This document shows positions 1-6,886 of a stretch of DNA of 17,809 bases, in pieces. The translations under genes and the position numbers were made by a program. The notes under the pieces were generated by a model. The model had not been told where the DNA came from and made no database searches. It worked only from the letters and a program-made list of their open reading frames with translations. How positions within the stretch are numbered: the first letter of the stretch is position 1; the number at the start of each line of letters is the position of its first letter. Origin of the DNA: JAPOPJ01 sp964538885 (lineage in GTDB: Archaea > Thermoproteota > Nitrososphaeria > Nitrososphaerales > Nitrosopumilaceae); contig CAZIHR010000114.1 of NCBI GenBank assembly GCA_964538885.1, positions 1-17,809 on the forward strand, in the 5' to 3' direction.

Positions 1-1
1 A

Positions 2-265
2 ATAGAGCAAAAGATACTCAAGGATGCAGGAGTTGCAGGCGATGCTGATTTTGCATCAAGTGGAATGAAAGGTAGACAATACACATGGTCTGAAGGCGAG
101 ACGTTACAAGAGCTGCTTGCAAGACGAGACGAGATAATGAAGAATCATGAGGAGAACATGAAGAGAGCCAAGGCAAAGAGAAAAAATCTGCCACTCGTTG
201 ATGTCTTGGCAGACGCGCTAGATGATGAGGACGAAAAGACGCCATGTACTGTGTGTCATTTGTGA
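2..265 (+). CDS. 3' end of an unrecognised protein gene (5' truncated)
   Basis: An open frame runs from the left edge to a TGA at 263-265; the real start lies outside the window, although an internal ATG at 65 exists. The visible ~87 residues are charged and probably helical, with a Lys/Arg/Glu-rich middle (ENMKRAKAKRKN), an acidic stretch (DALDDEDEK) and a C-terminal CTVCHL in which a CxxC lies two residues from the end. The CxxCH could bind metal or haem, but one motif at the extreme C-terminus is weak evidence and no secretion signal is visible. The helicase gene starts only 6 nt after the stop, so the two are probably co-transcribed and this could be the first visible piece of the island. 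I do not recognise the family. Confidence 0.55.
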   Translation: MEQKILKDAGVAGDADFASSGMKGRQYTWSEGETLQELLARRDEIMKNHEENMKRAKAKRKNLPLVDVLADALDDEDEKTPCTVCHL

Positions 266-271
266 GTTACA

Positions 272-1912
272 TTGAAAATTTCTCGTATAATTAAAGAACG
301 TATTGATCAAAGCGATATACAAAAATATTTTTTTAGTTATAACACAATTACAGTTTTGCGCTCACTTTCTAATGAGTTATTAGAAAACCCACTCAAATTA
401 CAAGATATTATTTTGTTACATTTTCCACCTGATGAAATGTTACGCTCCAAAAATATTAGAAATCTATTAATTAATTCTTTACATGAGTTCGAGGCATTAG
501 AATTATTGAAGATGTTGAATTTGAATCTATCTAAAGAACAAGAGCCATACAAATTATTACTTGAAACTAATTTTTCAAGAAATAGTAAACGGGAAAAAAC
601 TCTCTTTGATTTTTTCGAAGAAAGTATTCCTTCTACTGAAGGTGACATTGTAGAATCAAAGCGAGGAGATAGTGAATTTGTAAATGTTGAACGTCGTCTG
701 TTTCCACATCAACGAGTTGCCATTACTGAAATCAACGGATATTTATCTTCAGGTAAAAGAAAATGTCTTTTACACATGCCCACTGGTTCTGGCAAGACCG
801 TAACTGCCATGAGAGCCATCACCACATTGTTTTTGAATTCAAGCCCGACAATGGTTATTTGGTTGGCATATAACGAAGAATTATGTGAGCAGGCCATAGA
901 AGAATTTCAAAAGATGTGGGCCAGTGTAGGGGATAGGAATATCAAGTTATTCAGGTATTTTGGTTCTCAGTCACCCAACATTATATCTGAAACACGGAAG
1001 TGTAAAGAGAGTATAATTTTTGCAAGCTTAGCCAAACTAAATCTAGCCGAACAAAAAGGAAATGCATTTTTGAGTACTCTGTCTGATAGAGTAGATTTAG
1101 TGATCATGGATGAGGCACATCAAGCTATGGCTCCCACATACATGAATATTCTACAACAGCTTGTTGAAAAACGGATTGGGACTAAGCTATTAGGTTTAAG
1201 TGCCACTCCTGGACGTGCATCCTTAAACGTTCAAGAAAGTGTAAGCTTGGCCAAATTTTTTAATCATAAGAAAGTAACCATAAAAATTGATGGTTATGAC
1301 AATCCTTTGAAATATCTTATTGATAAAGGCTATCTTGCCAAGCCTAATGCAATTCTTATACGCGCTGACGGAAATCTTTCCTCTGAAGACATTAATCGTA
1401 TTGTTACAAGTCCAATTGATATACCTGAAGACATACTAATCAAGATGGGGAAAAACAGCAAGAGAACCATTAAAGTAGTTAACGAGATAGTGAAATTGAT
1501 AAATTCTGAACATAAGAGGATAATAGTATTTGGTGCATCAGTAGAAAATTCACGCGATCTAAATATGATACTTGTAGTATTGGGCCACAAGTCTTTTCAC
1601 GTAGATCAGAAAACACATCCAGAAACACGACAACGTATTGTTACAGAATATAAAAGAATAAACAATGAAACTATCATAATGTGTAATTACGGTGTATTTA
1701 CGGCAGGGTTTGACGCTCCTCAAACATCAGCAGTTGTTATAGCTAGACCCACCAAATCAATCATATTGTATAGTCAAATGGCTGGCAGAGGCATGCGTGG
1801 AGAAAACGTTGGCGGAAATAGAAATTGTGAAATAAGAACTATAACAGACATAAAGTTACCACAGTTTACGAAATTGGTGGAAAGCTTCTTTACATGGGAA
1901 GAGATCTGGTGA
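272..1912 (+). CDS. Superfamily 2 DNA/RNA helicase (restriction-helicase type)
   Basis: A 546-residue protein with a clear SF2 helicase core: Q-like/motif I region FPHQRVA at 144-150, Walker A PTGSGKT at 170-176, Walker B DEAH at 280-283, motif III SATPGR at 310-315, and motif VI QMAGRGMR at 502-509 near the C-terminus. The first ~135 residues are a helical, Leu-rich domain I cannot assign. The core resembles helicases of type III/type I restriction enzymes and other defence systems, which use ATP to translocate on or remodel nucleic acid. No nuclease or methylase domain is fused to it. The start is a TTG, six bases after the previous gene, because an in-frame stop lies at 263-265 and the next in-frame ATG is at codon 56; a GTGAG at 262-266 could serve as ribosome site. 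The stop lies 5 nt before the GHKL ATPase start, so the two should be made together. The reading frame looks more A/T-rich than the housekeeping genes. Confidence 0.9.
   Translation: MKISRIIKERIDQSDIQKYFFSYNTITVLRSLSNELLENPLKLQDIILLHFPPDEMLRSKNIRNLLINSLHEFEALELLKMLNLNLSKEQEPYKLLLETNFSRNSKREKTLFDFFEESIPSTEGDIVESKRGDSEFVNVERRLFPHQRVAITEINGYLSSGKRKCLLHMPTGSGKTVTAMRAITTLFLNSSPTMVIWLAYNEELCEQAIEEFQKMWASVGDRNIKLFRYFGSQSPNIISETRKCKESIIFASLAKLNLAEQKGNAFLSTLSDRVDLVIMDEAHQAMAPTYMNILQQLVEKRIGTKLLGLSATPGRASLNVQESVSLAKFFNHKKVTIKIDGYDNPLKYLIDKGYLAKPNAILIRADGNLSSEDINRIVTSPIDIPEDILIKMGKNSKRTIKVVNEIVKLINSEHKRIIVFGASVENSRDLNMILVVLGHKSFHVDQKTHPETRQRIVTEYKRINNETIIMCNYGVFTAGFDAPQTSAVVIARPTKSIILYSQMAGRGMRGENVGGNRNCEIRTITDIKLPQFTKLVESFFTWEEIW
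1908..1912 (+). promoter_or_regulatory. Shine-Dalgarno GGTGA overlapping the helicase stop
   Basis: GGTGA at 1908-1912 contains the helicase stop TGA (1910-1912) and lies 5 nt before the ATG at 1918. It matches the archaeal anti-SD core and favours 1918 over the alternative ATG at 1894, which would overlap the helicase gene. The arrangement suggests stop-restart coupling. Confidence 0.6.
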
Positions 1913-1917
1913 AATAC

Positions 1918-3657
1918 ATGGAAGAAGAATCACGTCCTGTGTTTCAAGGAACGCTTCTTGCAGAGTCAGCTAGACATAGCGGATACAGAAATACTGCAAT
2001 GGCATTGGCCGAGATCATAGATAACTCAGTAGAAGCTAATGCCACACATATTGAAGTCTTGTGTTCAGAAGAGCAAAATTATGGTGGGGAACACACATCA
2101 AAAATTATTGAGAAGATTGCAGTTTTTGATGATGGTGAAGGAATGGATCCTGAAACTCTGTGGAATTCTTTACTGATGGCTGAGGGAACTCGCAGTCAGG
2201 GTAAAGGAATTGGCAAGTTTGGGATGGGATTGCCAAACTCTTCAATGTCTCAATGTAAAAAGGTCACAGTATACTCGTGGAAAAGCCCAGATGAAATAAT
2301 GACTACATATCTTGATCTTGCCGAGGGACTTGCAATAAAAAAACCAAAAAAGACAGAAATGCCAGACATGTGGAAAAACAAATCCTTACACCTTGAAAAT
2401 GCACACTCTGGAACTCTGGTAGTTTGGGAAGTACTTGATAAATTTCAATGGAAGCGAGCATCCACTTTACAGAGAAATGTAGAGAGGTTGATAGGAAGGA
2501 CGTATCGTAAATTTTTAGATAATGGCAAACTAAATATCAGCTTTATTACGTTTGATAGAGATACCGGTGAAACATCAGAGCCTAGTAATATTCTTCCCAA
2601 CGATCCGCTTTATTTAATGGTGCCCTCAAGCACTCCTAAACCTTGGAATGATAAACCCATGTTTAAGATCGATGGGGATAATTTGGAAGAGATCATTCAT
2701 GTAGGTAAACATAATGTCATAATACGTTGTACTCTTGCAACTAAAAAAGCTCGAGAAAGAATAAACGGGAAATTTGCTGGTAGTCTACCTCATGGAAAAC
2801 ATGCCAATTCAAATCTTGGTGTATCTGTAATACGCGCAAACCGAGAATTGTACATCGATACAAATTTGTGCCAAACTTATGACCCATTAGAAAGATGGTG
2901 GAAGGTGGAGGTTGAATTTCCCAACGAACTTGATGATGTGTTTGGAGTATCTAACACTAAGCAAGATGTCGCTAATTTTTCAGACATGATGCGTGATGTT
3001 GGTGCGATCGGTCGTAATGAAGGAGATAACAATTTTGAGCTGGAAGATTATACTGGAGAGATGAAGGATTTGTGGACATTGGTAGAGCGCATAGATGCTA
3101 GGATTAGATCAATGAGGAGAACCATCAAATCTGAAAGTCCTAAAAATGATTCAGTTAAAACTCCTACAGAGGGTGAACAACCATGGTCAGATCCAGATAC
3201 TGGACCCACAGTAACCGAAAATCAAACAAAAACAATGAGTGAGGAAGAACGTATGAAGGCCATTGTAGAAGCACTTTCACAAATACAAGAACCTGAAATC
3301 GCCTCAGAGGAAGCACGTAGGATTTTGAAGGAGAAAATAAAAACTAAATTTGTTGAGGCACCATTAAACGTACCGTATTTTTTTGATGTTTCTCTTAAAG
3401 GAGGAGTGGCCATAATAACGTTGAATACAGAACACCCAGCATACAAACATATAGTTGAAGTAGTAAAAAATATTCCAGATGGATTGGATCCAGAGATAGT
3501 TAAGAGGTTACAGAACCTTCGGGCTGCCATCAACCTAATATTTGTTTCATGGGCATTTTATGAAAACCATACGATAAAGAATGAAGAACGTCATCAGCTT
3601 AAAATGACCAGAATATATTGGAGTGAAAGACTAAGGGCGCTTATGAACAATTTGTAA
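1918..3657 (+). CDS. GHKL (Hsp90/MutL/MORC-like) ATPase
   Basis: A 579-residue protein from the ATG at 1918 (587 from the ATG at 1894). The N-terminal third carries the Bergerat ATP-binding fold: motif I with E32 and N36 in AEIIDNSVEA, motif II DDGEGM at 71-76, and the glycine-rich lid GKGIGKFGMG at 95-104. The spacing and a downstream beta-rich region match MutL/MORC-type ATPases rather than sensor kinases, and no transmembrane or kinase dimerisation segment is seen. The middle may be the S5-like transducer domain; a basic helix near residues 390-405 is followed by a polar linker and a C-terminal domain I do not recognise. ATP-driven dimerisation or clamp formation on DNA is the family expectation. 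Its partner helicase is directly upstream. The 3' end is 20 nt from the convergent PLD gene. Confidence 0.88.
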   Translation: MEEESRPVFQGTLLAESARHSGYRNTAMALAEIIDNSVEANATHIEVLCSEEQNYGGEHTSKIIEKIAVFDDGEGMDPETLWNSLLMAEGTRSQGKGIGKFGMGLPNSSMSQCKKVTVYSWKSPDEIMTTYLDLAEGLAIKKPKKTEMPDMWKNKSLHLENAHSGTLVVWEVLDKFQWKRASTLQRNVERLIGRTYRKFLDNGKLNISFITFDRDTGETSEPSNILPNDPLYLMVPSSTPKPWNDKPMFKIDGDNLEEIIHVGKHNVIIRCTLATKKARERINGKFAGSLPHGKHANSNLGVSVIRANRELYIDTNLCQTYDPLERWWKVEVEFPNELDDVFGVSNTKQDVANFSDMMRDVGAIGRNEGDNNFELEDYTGEMKDLWTLVERIDARIRSMRRTIKSESPKNDSVKTPTEGEQPWSDPDTGPTVTENQTKTMSEEERMKAIVEALSQIQEPEIASEEARRILKEKIKTKFVEAPLNVPYFFDVSLKGGVAIITLNTEHPAYKHIVEVVKNIPDGLDPEIVKRLQNLRAAINLIFVSWAFYENHTIKNEERHQLKMTRIYWSERLRALMNNL

Positions 3658-3677
3658 TGATAGCAATTAATTCTAGT

Positions 3678-4631
3678 TCAGTCATGTATTTTTCTAAGCC
3701 TTTGCGAATGACTGCCTGGCACGTCAACTACATACTTTCCATTACCCAGACTAACAAACCATTCTAGTAACACCTGCACATTGCCAGTAAGCTCACGTCT
3801 ACTAGGTATAGGAACGTCAGTACAATTATTTTGAATCCATGCCTTTATACTGCCAAACTGCGCTCCTTGTGTGATGAACTCATCAATTCTTTGTATGAAT
3901 GGATGTGCAAAGAATTCAGATGCAAGCTCCCGCCTAAATTCTAATTCTGATAGTCCGGGCTCCATTTTATAATTTGCCAGATCATGAAAAATACACGCTT
4001 TTATTTCCTCATCTTCTGATGGCTCCAACCCACGTGAGATATTCATATAACCAGATATGAGATCATCCACACTTCGTGTCATTGGCAATGAAGCTATGGA
4101 AAAGTCATCCACTATCGGCTCTGAGACAATATCTGAGAGATGTGGAACATCCGGTGGTTCTATCTTGTTTTGCTCGTACCACTCTTTTAGCTCCTCATAC
4201 ATGGCATCATCTACAAGCCTTGCTTCGCTTCGTATTTTATTGAGAAACAACCTGTCATTGCTTGTAAGGTTCTCAATCAGGGTTCCAGCCTCATAGTTGC
4301 CATCAGGCAGCAGACCTCTCCCAGAGATGTTGCCTGTTGCAAGTATTGCACTCTCCAATCCCACAGAATACACCTTGAGGTGTAGATTTTTGCTCACATA
4401 TAGAGCGATTTTGTGCTCCCGACAGAATGGATACAAAGTAAGATCCGAGGAGCCATACAGTAAATCTCTTGGCTCCCATGTAGTTATGACTACAATTCTT
4501 TCATCAATTCCTTCGAGTAATTTTTCCAATACATTTACCTTGATGTATGGAACAAAAAGAAATATCGTTTTACCGTGACCAGCACTCAAAAATTCATATA
4601 TCTTCTCAAATAGTGGACTGTAATACATCAT
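3678..4631 (-). CDS. PLD-fold (HKD-type) nuclease-like protein
   Basis: A 317-residue protein beginning at the ATG 4631-4629, seven bases after the upstream gene's stop and preceded by GGTGAT. The frame stays open to 4736, but that longer form would overlap the upstream gene by ~100 nt. One phospholipase D-type half-motif is visible: HLK at 84-86 (H84, K86) followed by a strand and TGNIS at 99-103. The acidic residue usually seen a few positions after HxK is not obvious. A single half-motif is typical of dimeric PLD nucleases such as Nuc and BfiI and of PLD proteins in defence islands. The early VPYI segment fits the first strand of the fold. The C-terminal ~170 residues are helical and unassigned. 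I infer a nucleic-acid cleavage role; the gene forms an operon with the AlbA_2 gene. Confidence 0.75.
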   Translation of the reverse strand: MMYYSPLFEKIYEFLSAGHGKTIFLFVPYIKVNVLEKLLEGIDERIVVITTWEPRDLLYGSSDLTLYPFCREHKIALYVSKNLHLKVYSVGLESAILATGNISGRGLLPDGNYEAGTLIENLTSNDRLFLNKIRSEARLVDDAMYEELKEWYEQNKIEPPDVPHLSDIVSEPIVDDFSIASLPMTRSVDDLISGYMNISRGLEPSEDEEIKACIFHDLANYKMEPGLSELEFRRELASEFFAHPFIQRIDEFITQGAQFGSIKAWIQNNCTDVPIPSRRELTGNVQVLLEWFVSLGNGKYVVDVPGSHSQRLRKIHD

Positions 4632-4638
4632 ATCTTTA

Positions 4639-5457
4639 TCACCCATATTCTGGGAATCTCCTTTTAATGTACTGGAATTGATCTCGGCCCTCAAGCTTTT
4701 CTGCACGTGGTGTTGGTCCACGAACATAAAATGCATCCCCCTGTCTAGTCTTGAGAAATAGTGGCTGGCTTGCAGGCAACACTTGAATTATACAGATTGT
4801 CTTATCTTCTACTTTTCGGAATACTATCTGTAGATTTCCCACAATAAATGACTTGTAATCTATGAATTCACCTAGTCTGTCTCTGATGTGGTTTGCAAAT
4901 GAATCATTATAATCATCAAACTGACCAAATTTTCTGTCCCGCTCAAGTCCCATAATATTGCCGTCAGAATATATTCCAAGGAAAACAAATCCTCCAGACC
5001 TATTACCAAATGCACACACTGCGACTGCAAGTCTTTCTTGTATTGTACGTTTTAATCCATCAATAGTCTGTTTGTTGGGACTTGGTGATTCCATCTCAAT
5101 TTGAATTTGTGGATCATACTGATAAAACTCTTTGAATTCATTGTATTGGTCTTCTGTCTTGGGTATCTGCAACATACCCAAATCCTCAAATTTAAAATTG
5201 GTGTCTTTGTTGACTTTGGTAAAATCTTGTTGAGTCAAAGTCATCCCCGTAGATATTCCATCTGAGATCCTCTTGACACGCCCTACTTGTCCATCCTCCA
5301 ATCTAACTTTTATCCCATGTGGATGAAATCGTGATGATGTCAAAATATCCCTTACAGCACCGCTGATCGTCATGCCACTTTTCTGATTCTTTTTAGTTTC
5401 TATTTCCACCATGCATCCTATGCGTATTTGATCCCTGGTAGGCAGATTATCACTCAC
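4639..5457 (-). CDS. YwbE-domain / AlbA_2 (Schlafen-like) fusion protein
   Basis: A 272-residue, two-domain protein. Residues ~7-64 match the small YwbE (DUF2196) family, with conserved pieces RDQIRIGCMVEI, SGAVRDILT, HPHGIKV and GQVGRVKRI. That family, normally a stand-alone protein of about 60-70 residues, has no settled function, but its OB/SH3-like pattern suggests RNA or ribosome binding. Residues ~106-255 match the AlbA_2 domain (divergent AAA_4, related to Schlafen): NEFKEF at 106-111, AFGNRSGGFVFLGI at 149-162, and YVRGPTPR at 244-251 near the end. AlbA_2 proteins bind nucleic acid; Schlafen relatives cleave tRNA. The start is a GTG with a TATA-like box 26 nt upstream. The last codons run into the ribosome site of the PLD gene. 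The pairing of these two domains is unusual. Confidence 0.8.
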   Translation of the reverse strand: MSDNLPTRDQIRIGCMVEIETKKNQKSGMTISGAVRDILTSSRFHPHGIKVRLEDGQVGRVKRISDGISTGMTLTQQDFTKVNKDTNFKFEDLGMLQIPKTEDQYNEFKEFYQYDPQIQIEMESPSPNKQTIDGLKRTIQERLAVAVCAFGNRSGGFVFLGIYSDGNIMGLERDRKFGQFDDYNDSFANHIRDRLGEFIDYKSFIVGNLQIVFRKVEDKTICIIQVLPASQPLFLKTRQGDAFYVRGPTPRAEKLEGRDQFQYIKRRFPEYG

Positions 5458-5478
5458 ATTATCTCGTGGTTTGTTGTT

Positions 5479-5487
5479 AATTTAAAA
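5479..5487 (-). promoter_or_regulatory. TATA-like box of the AlbA_2/PLD operon
   Basis: TTTTAAATT on the minus strand, centred 26 nt from the GTG start at 5457, fits a leaderless transcript. The core is nearly symmetrical and lies in the divergent gap, so it might also serve the HNH gene. Confidence 0.5.
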
Positions 5488-5544
5488 TGAGTGTTATGGA
5501 ACCATCCAAAAATGTTTGGATGTCTGTAAATCTAAATCTGTTAT

Positions 5545-6417
5545 ATGCAAGCCATTCCAAGATGTGTCGTGCCAGTAAAGAAAAATAATCAGCATGTAAA
5601 ATTTCACCATATTGATGAGATTGTATGGGATGCATTGAACCAATTTGGTCGCACCATACCCGATATAAGAAACGAGTCAGGCCACACATATCAAAGTAAT
5701 AATCCCGAACATAAGAATACAATGAATGACCCCATCTGGCACACAAAGTCAGAGATCGATGCATATGTGGAGCGAGCATTAAACATCAAGATGTCAGATT
5801 ATGGCCAGGGAACCAGAAATAACGCACTATACAACGAAATTGTAAAGAGCATAGGAAGACTGCGTAAAGCAGGCGTATTGATAGATTGGCAAAAGGAGAA
5901 AAATGCGGGAGCAGGTATATGGTATATTGACAAAATCAAATTCAGCCAATTTGTGTCTCAAACTGCCACAACCCAGATTGCCAATGGAGACTTTTACTGT
6001 TCAGGCATACCTCACACCATCTCAGTTAGGGAAAAACAGCAGGCATTCAAGACAGAACTGCTAAATGAATATCAAATATGCATATTGTGCAAATTTAGAC
6101 TTGCTGACTATTTGATTGGGGCACACATAGTACCATACCACATCATGAGAGCAGAAGAACCATCTAATTCGATGAATCCAACAAATGGCTTACTGTTGTG
6201 CAGATTATGTGATACCGCATTTGAAAATGGTGCAATCAAGGTTGGAGGTGACTATTATATCGATGTCTCAGAAGATCTCAAAAGCCGTGATGATCCCATG
6301 ATAAATGCTTGGCTAAAACCCATACGGAAAAAGCTTGAGATCAAAAAAAATGCAAAGTATCCTCCTGACAAAAGATTTTTGGAATGGAAAGTAGGATTGT
6401 TGCAGAAACGCTTCTAG
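5545..6417 (+). CDS. HNH endonuclease-like protein with altered final ligand
   Basis: Up to 290 residues. The N-terminal half (~60-135) looks like a winged-helix-type nucleic-acid-binding region. The C-terminal half is an HNH domain: QQAFKTELLNEYQ leading to zinc-knuckle C179/C182, the AHIVP block with H194, N214 in PTNGLLLC, and C219/C222. Where related domains usually show a final His (HxLFD-type), this protein reads CDTAFENG, so Asp223 takes the expected last metal-ligand position. It may be a divergent active nuclease or a degenerate one. The start is uncertain: the ATG at 5545 overlaps a TTATAT element (5541-5546), and a GTG at 5569 or an ATG at 5722 are alternatives. It is divergent from the AlbA_2/PLD operon and followed by a hairpin. 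The context suggests a nuclease in the same island. Confidence 0.8.
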   Translation: MQAIPRCVVPVKKNNQHVKFHHIDEIVWDALNQFGRTIPDIRNESGHTYQSNNPEHKNTMNDPIWHTKSEIDAYVERALNIKMSDYGQGTRNNALYNEIVKSIGRLRKAGVLIDWQKEKNAGAGIWYIDKIKFSQFVSQTATTQIANGDFYCSGIPHTISVREKQQAFKTELLNEYQICILCKFRLADYLIGAHIVPYHIMRAEEPSNSMNPTNGLLLCRLCDTAFENGAIKVGGDYYIDVSEDLKSRDDPMINAWLKPIRKKLEIKKNAKYPPDKRFLEWKVGLLQKRF

Positions 6418-6449
6418 TGGACTTGGTGAATAGGCCTGACTGAATATCT

Positions 6450-6468
6450 AATTTTACGGGGTAAAATT
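6450..6468 (+). terminator. Hairpin downstream of the HNH gene
   Basis: Perfect 8-bp inverted repeat AATTTTAC / GTAAAATT with a 3-nt GGG loop, starting 33 nt after the HNH stop codon. It could end or stabilise the transcript. No long T-run follows, so a terminator role is only inferred. Confidence 0.3.
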
Positions 6469-6521
6469 TGCAGCTAAATCTAATCAATATATTTGAAAAA
6501 TAATATATAATTTCAAACTAA

Positions 6522-6660
6522 ATGGCAAATTTACCAAACTCAACCAAAATCAGGGAGAAAGATCGTACAAAAAAGAGATGGCGGCATCAACAGATATAGT
6601 GAGATGCCATTGTACGATCATGATGACTTTATCATTGACAACCCCAAAAATCAATCATAA
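6522..6660 (+). pseudogene. Possible frameshifted small ORF overlapping a hairpin
   Basis: An ATG at 6522 opens 25 codons ending in TAG at 6597-6599. The next frame (+1) then reads SEMPLYDHDDFIIDNPKNQS to a TAA at 6658-6660, which has a protein-like composition. Joining the frames by one indel near 6575-6597 would give a basic-then-acidic protein of about 45 residues. A TATATTT at 6486-6492, ~33 nt upstream of the ATG, is a plausible promoter. The same DNA contains an inverted repeat (gatcgtaca at 6561-6569 with tgtacgatc at 6611-6619, and atggc at 6578-6582 with gccat at 6606-6610), so a structured RNA is the competing explanation. Confidence 0.3.
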
Positions 6661-6855
6661 AATTTGTCCTTCCTTTGCACAAAAACCTGCCAATATGATA
6701 TTTCTTGAACAACATTACTCCTGTAAAAGAACAGATCAGGCATAGGTAATTTGGCATGCAAGCACGCCTAAATTAAGAAATACACGAATATTTCATACCA
6801 AAATGGGGCAATTACTCCAAAAAATAGTATCCTTTTACGCAACTCTGCGATAACA
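6661..6855. other. Remainder of the HNH-ferredoxin gap
   Basis: A/T-rich intergenic DNA between the possible small ORF and the ferredoxin promoter. I found no convincing coding frame, RNA gene or repeat in it. A minus-strand frame at 6768-6956 crosses the ferredoxin start and has no protein-like features. Confidence 0.4.
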
Positions 6856-6867
6856 TTTTTAAATAAA
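6856..6867 (+). promoter_or_regulatory. TATA box of the ferredoxin gene
   Basis: TTTTTAAATAAA, centred about 26 nt upstream of the ATG at 6887, is the clearest archaeal TATA box in the window. It implies a leaderless mRNA. Confidence 0.65.
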
Positions 6868-6886
6868 TCCCACGAACATAAATCAC

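Noticed and set aside
5477..5779. 100-codon minus-strand frame in the divergent promoter
   Set aside because: It overlaps the HNH gene antisense and covers the shared promoter gap; its composition is not protein-like.
272..6417. DISARM, BREX or a classical restriction-modification system
   Set aside because: A helicase and a PLD protein are present, but I see no DUF1998 protein, PglZ, BrxC-like ATPase or methyltransferase, so none of these names fits.
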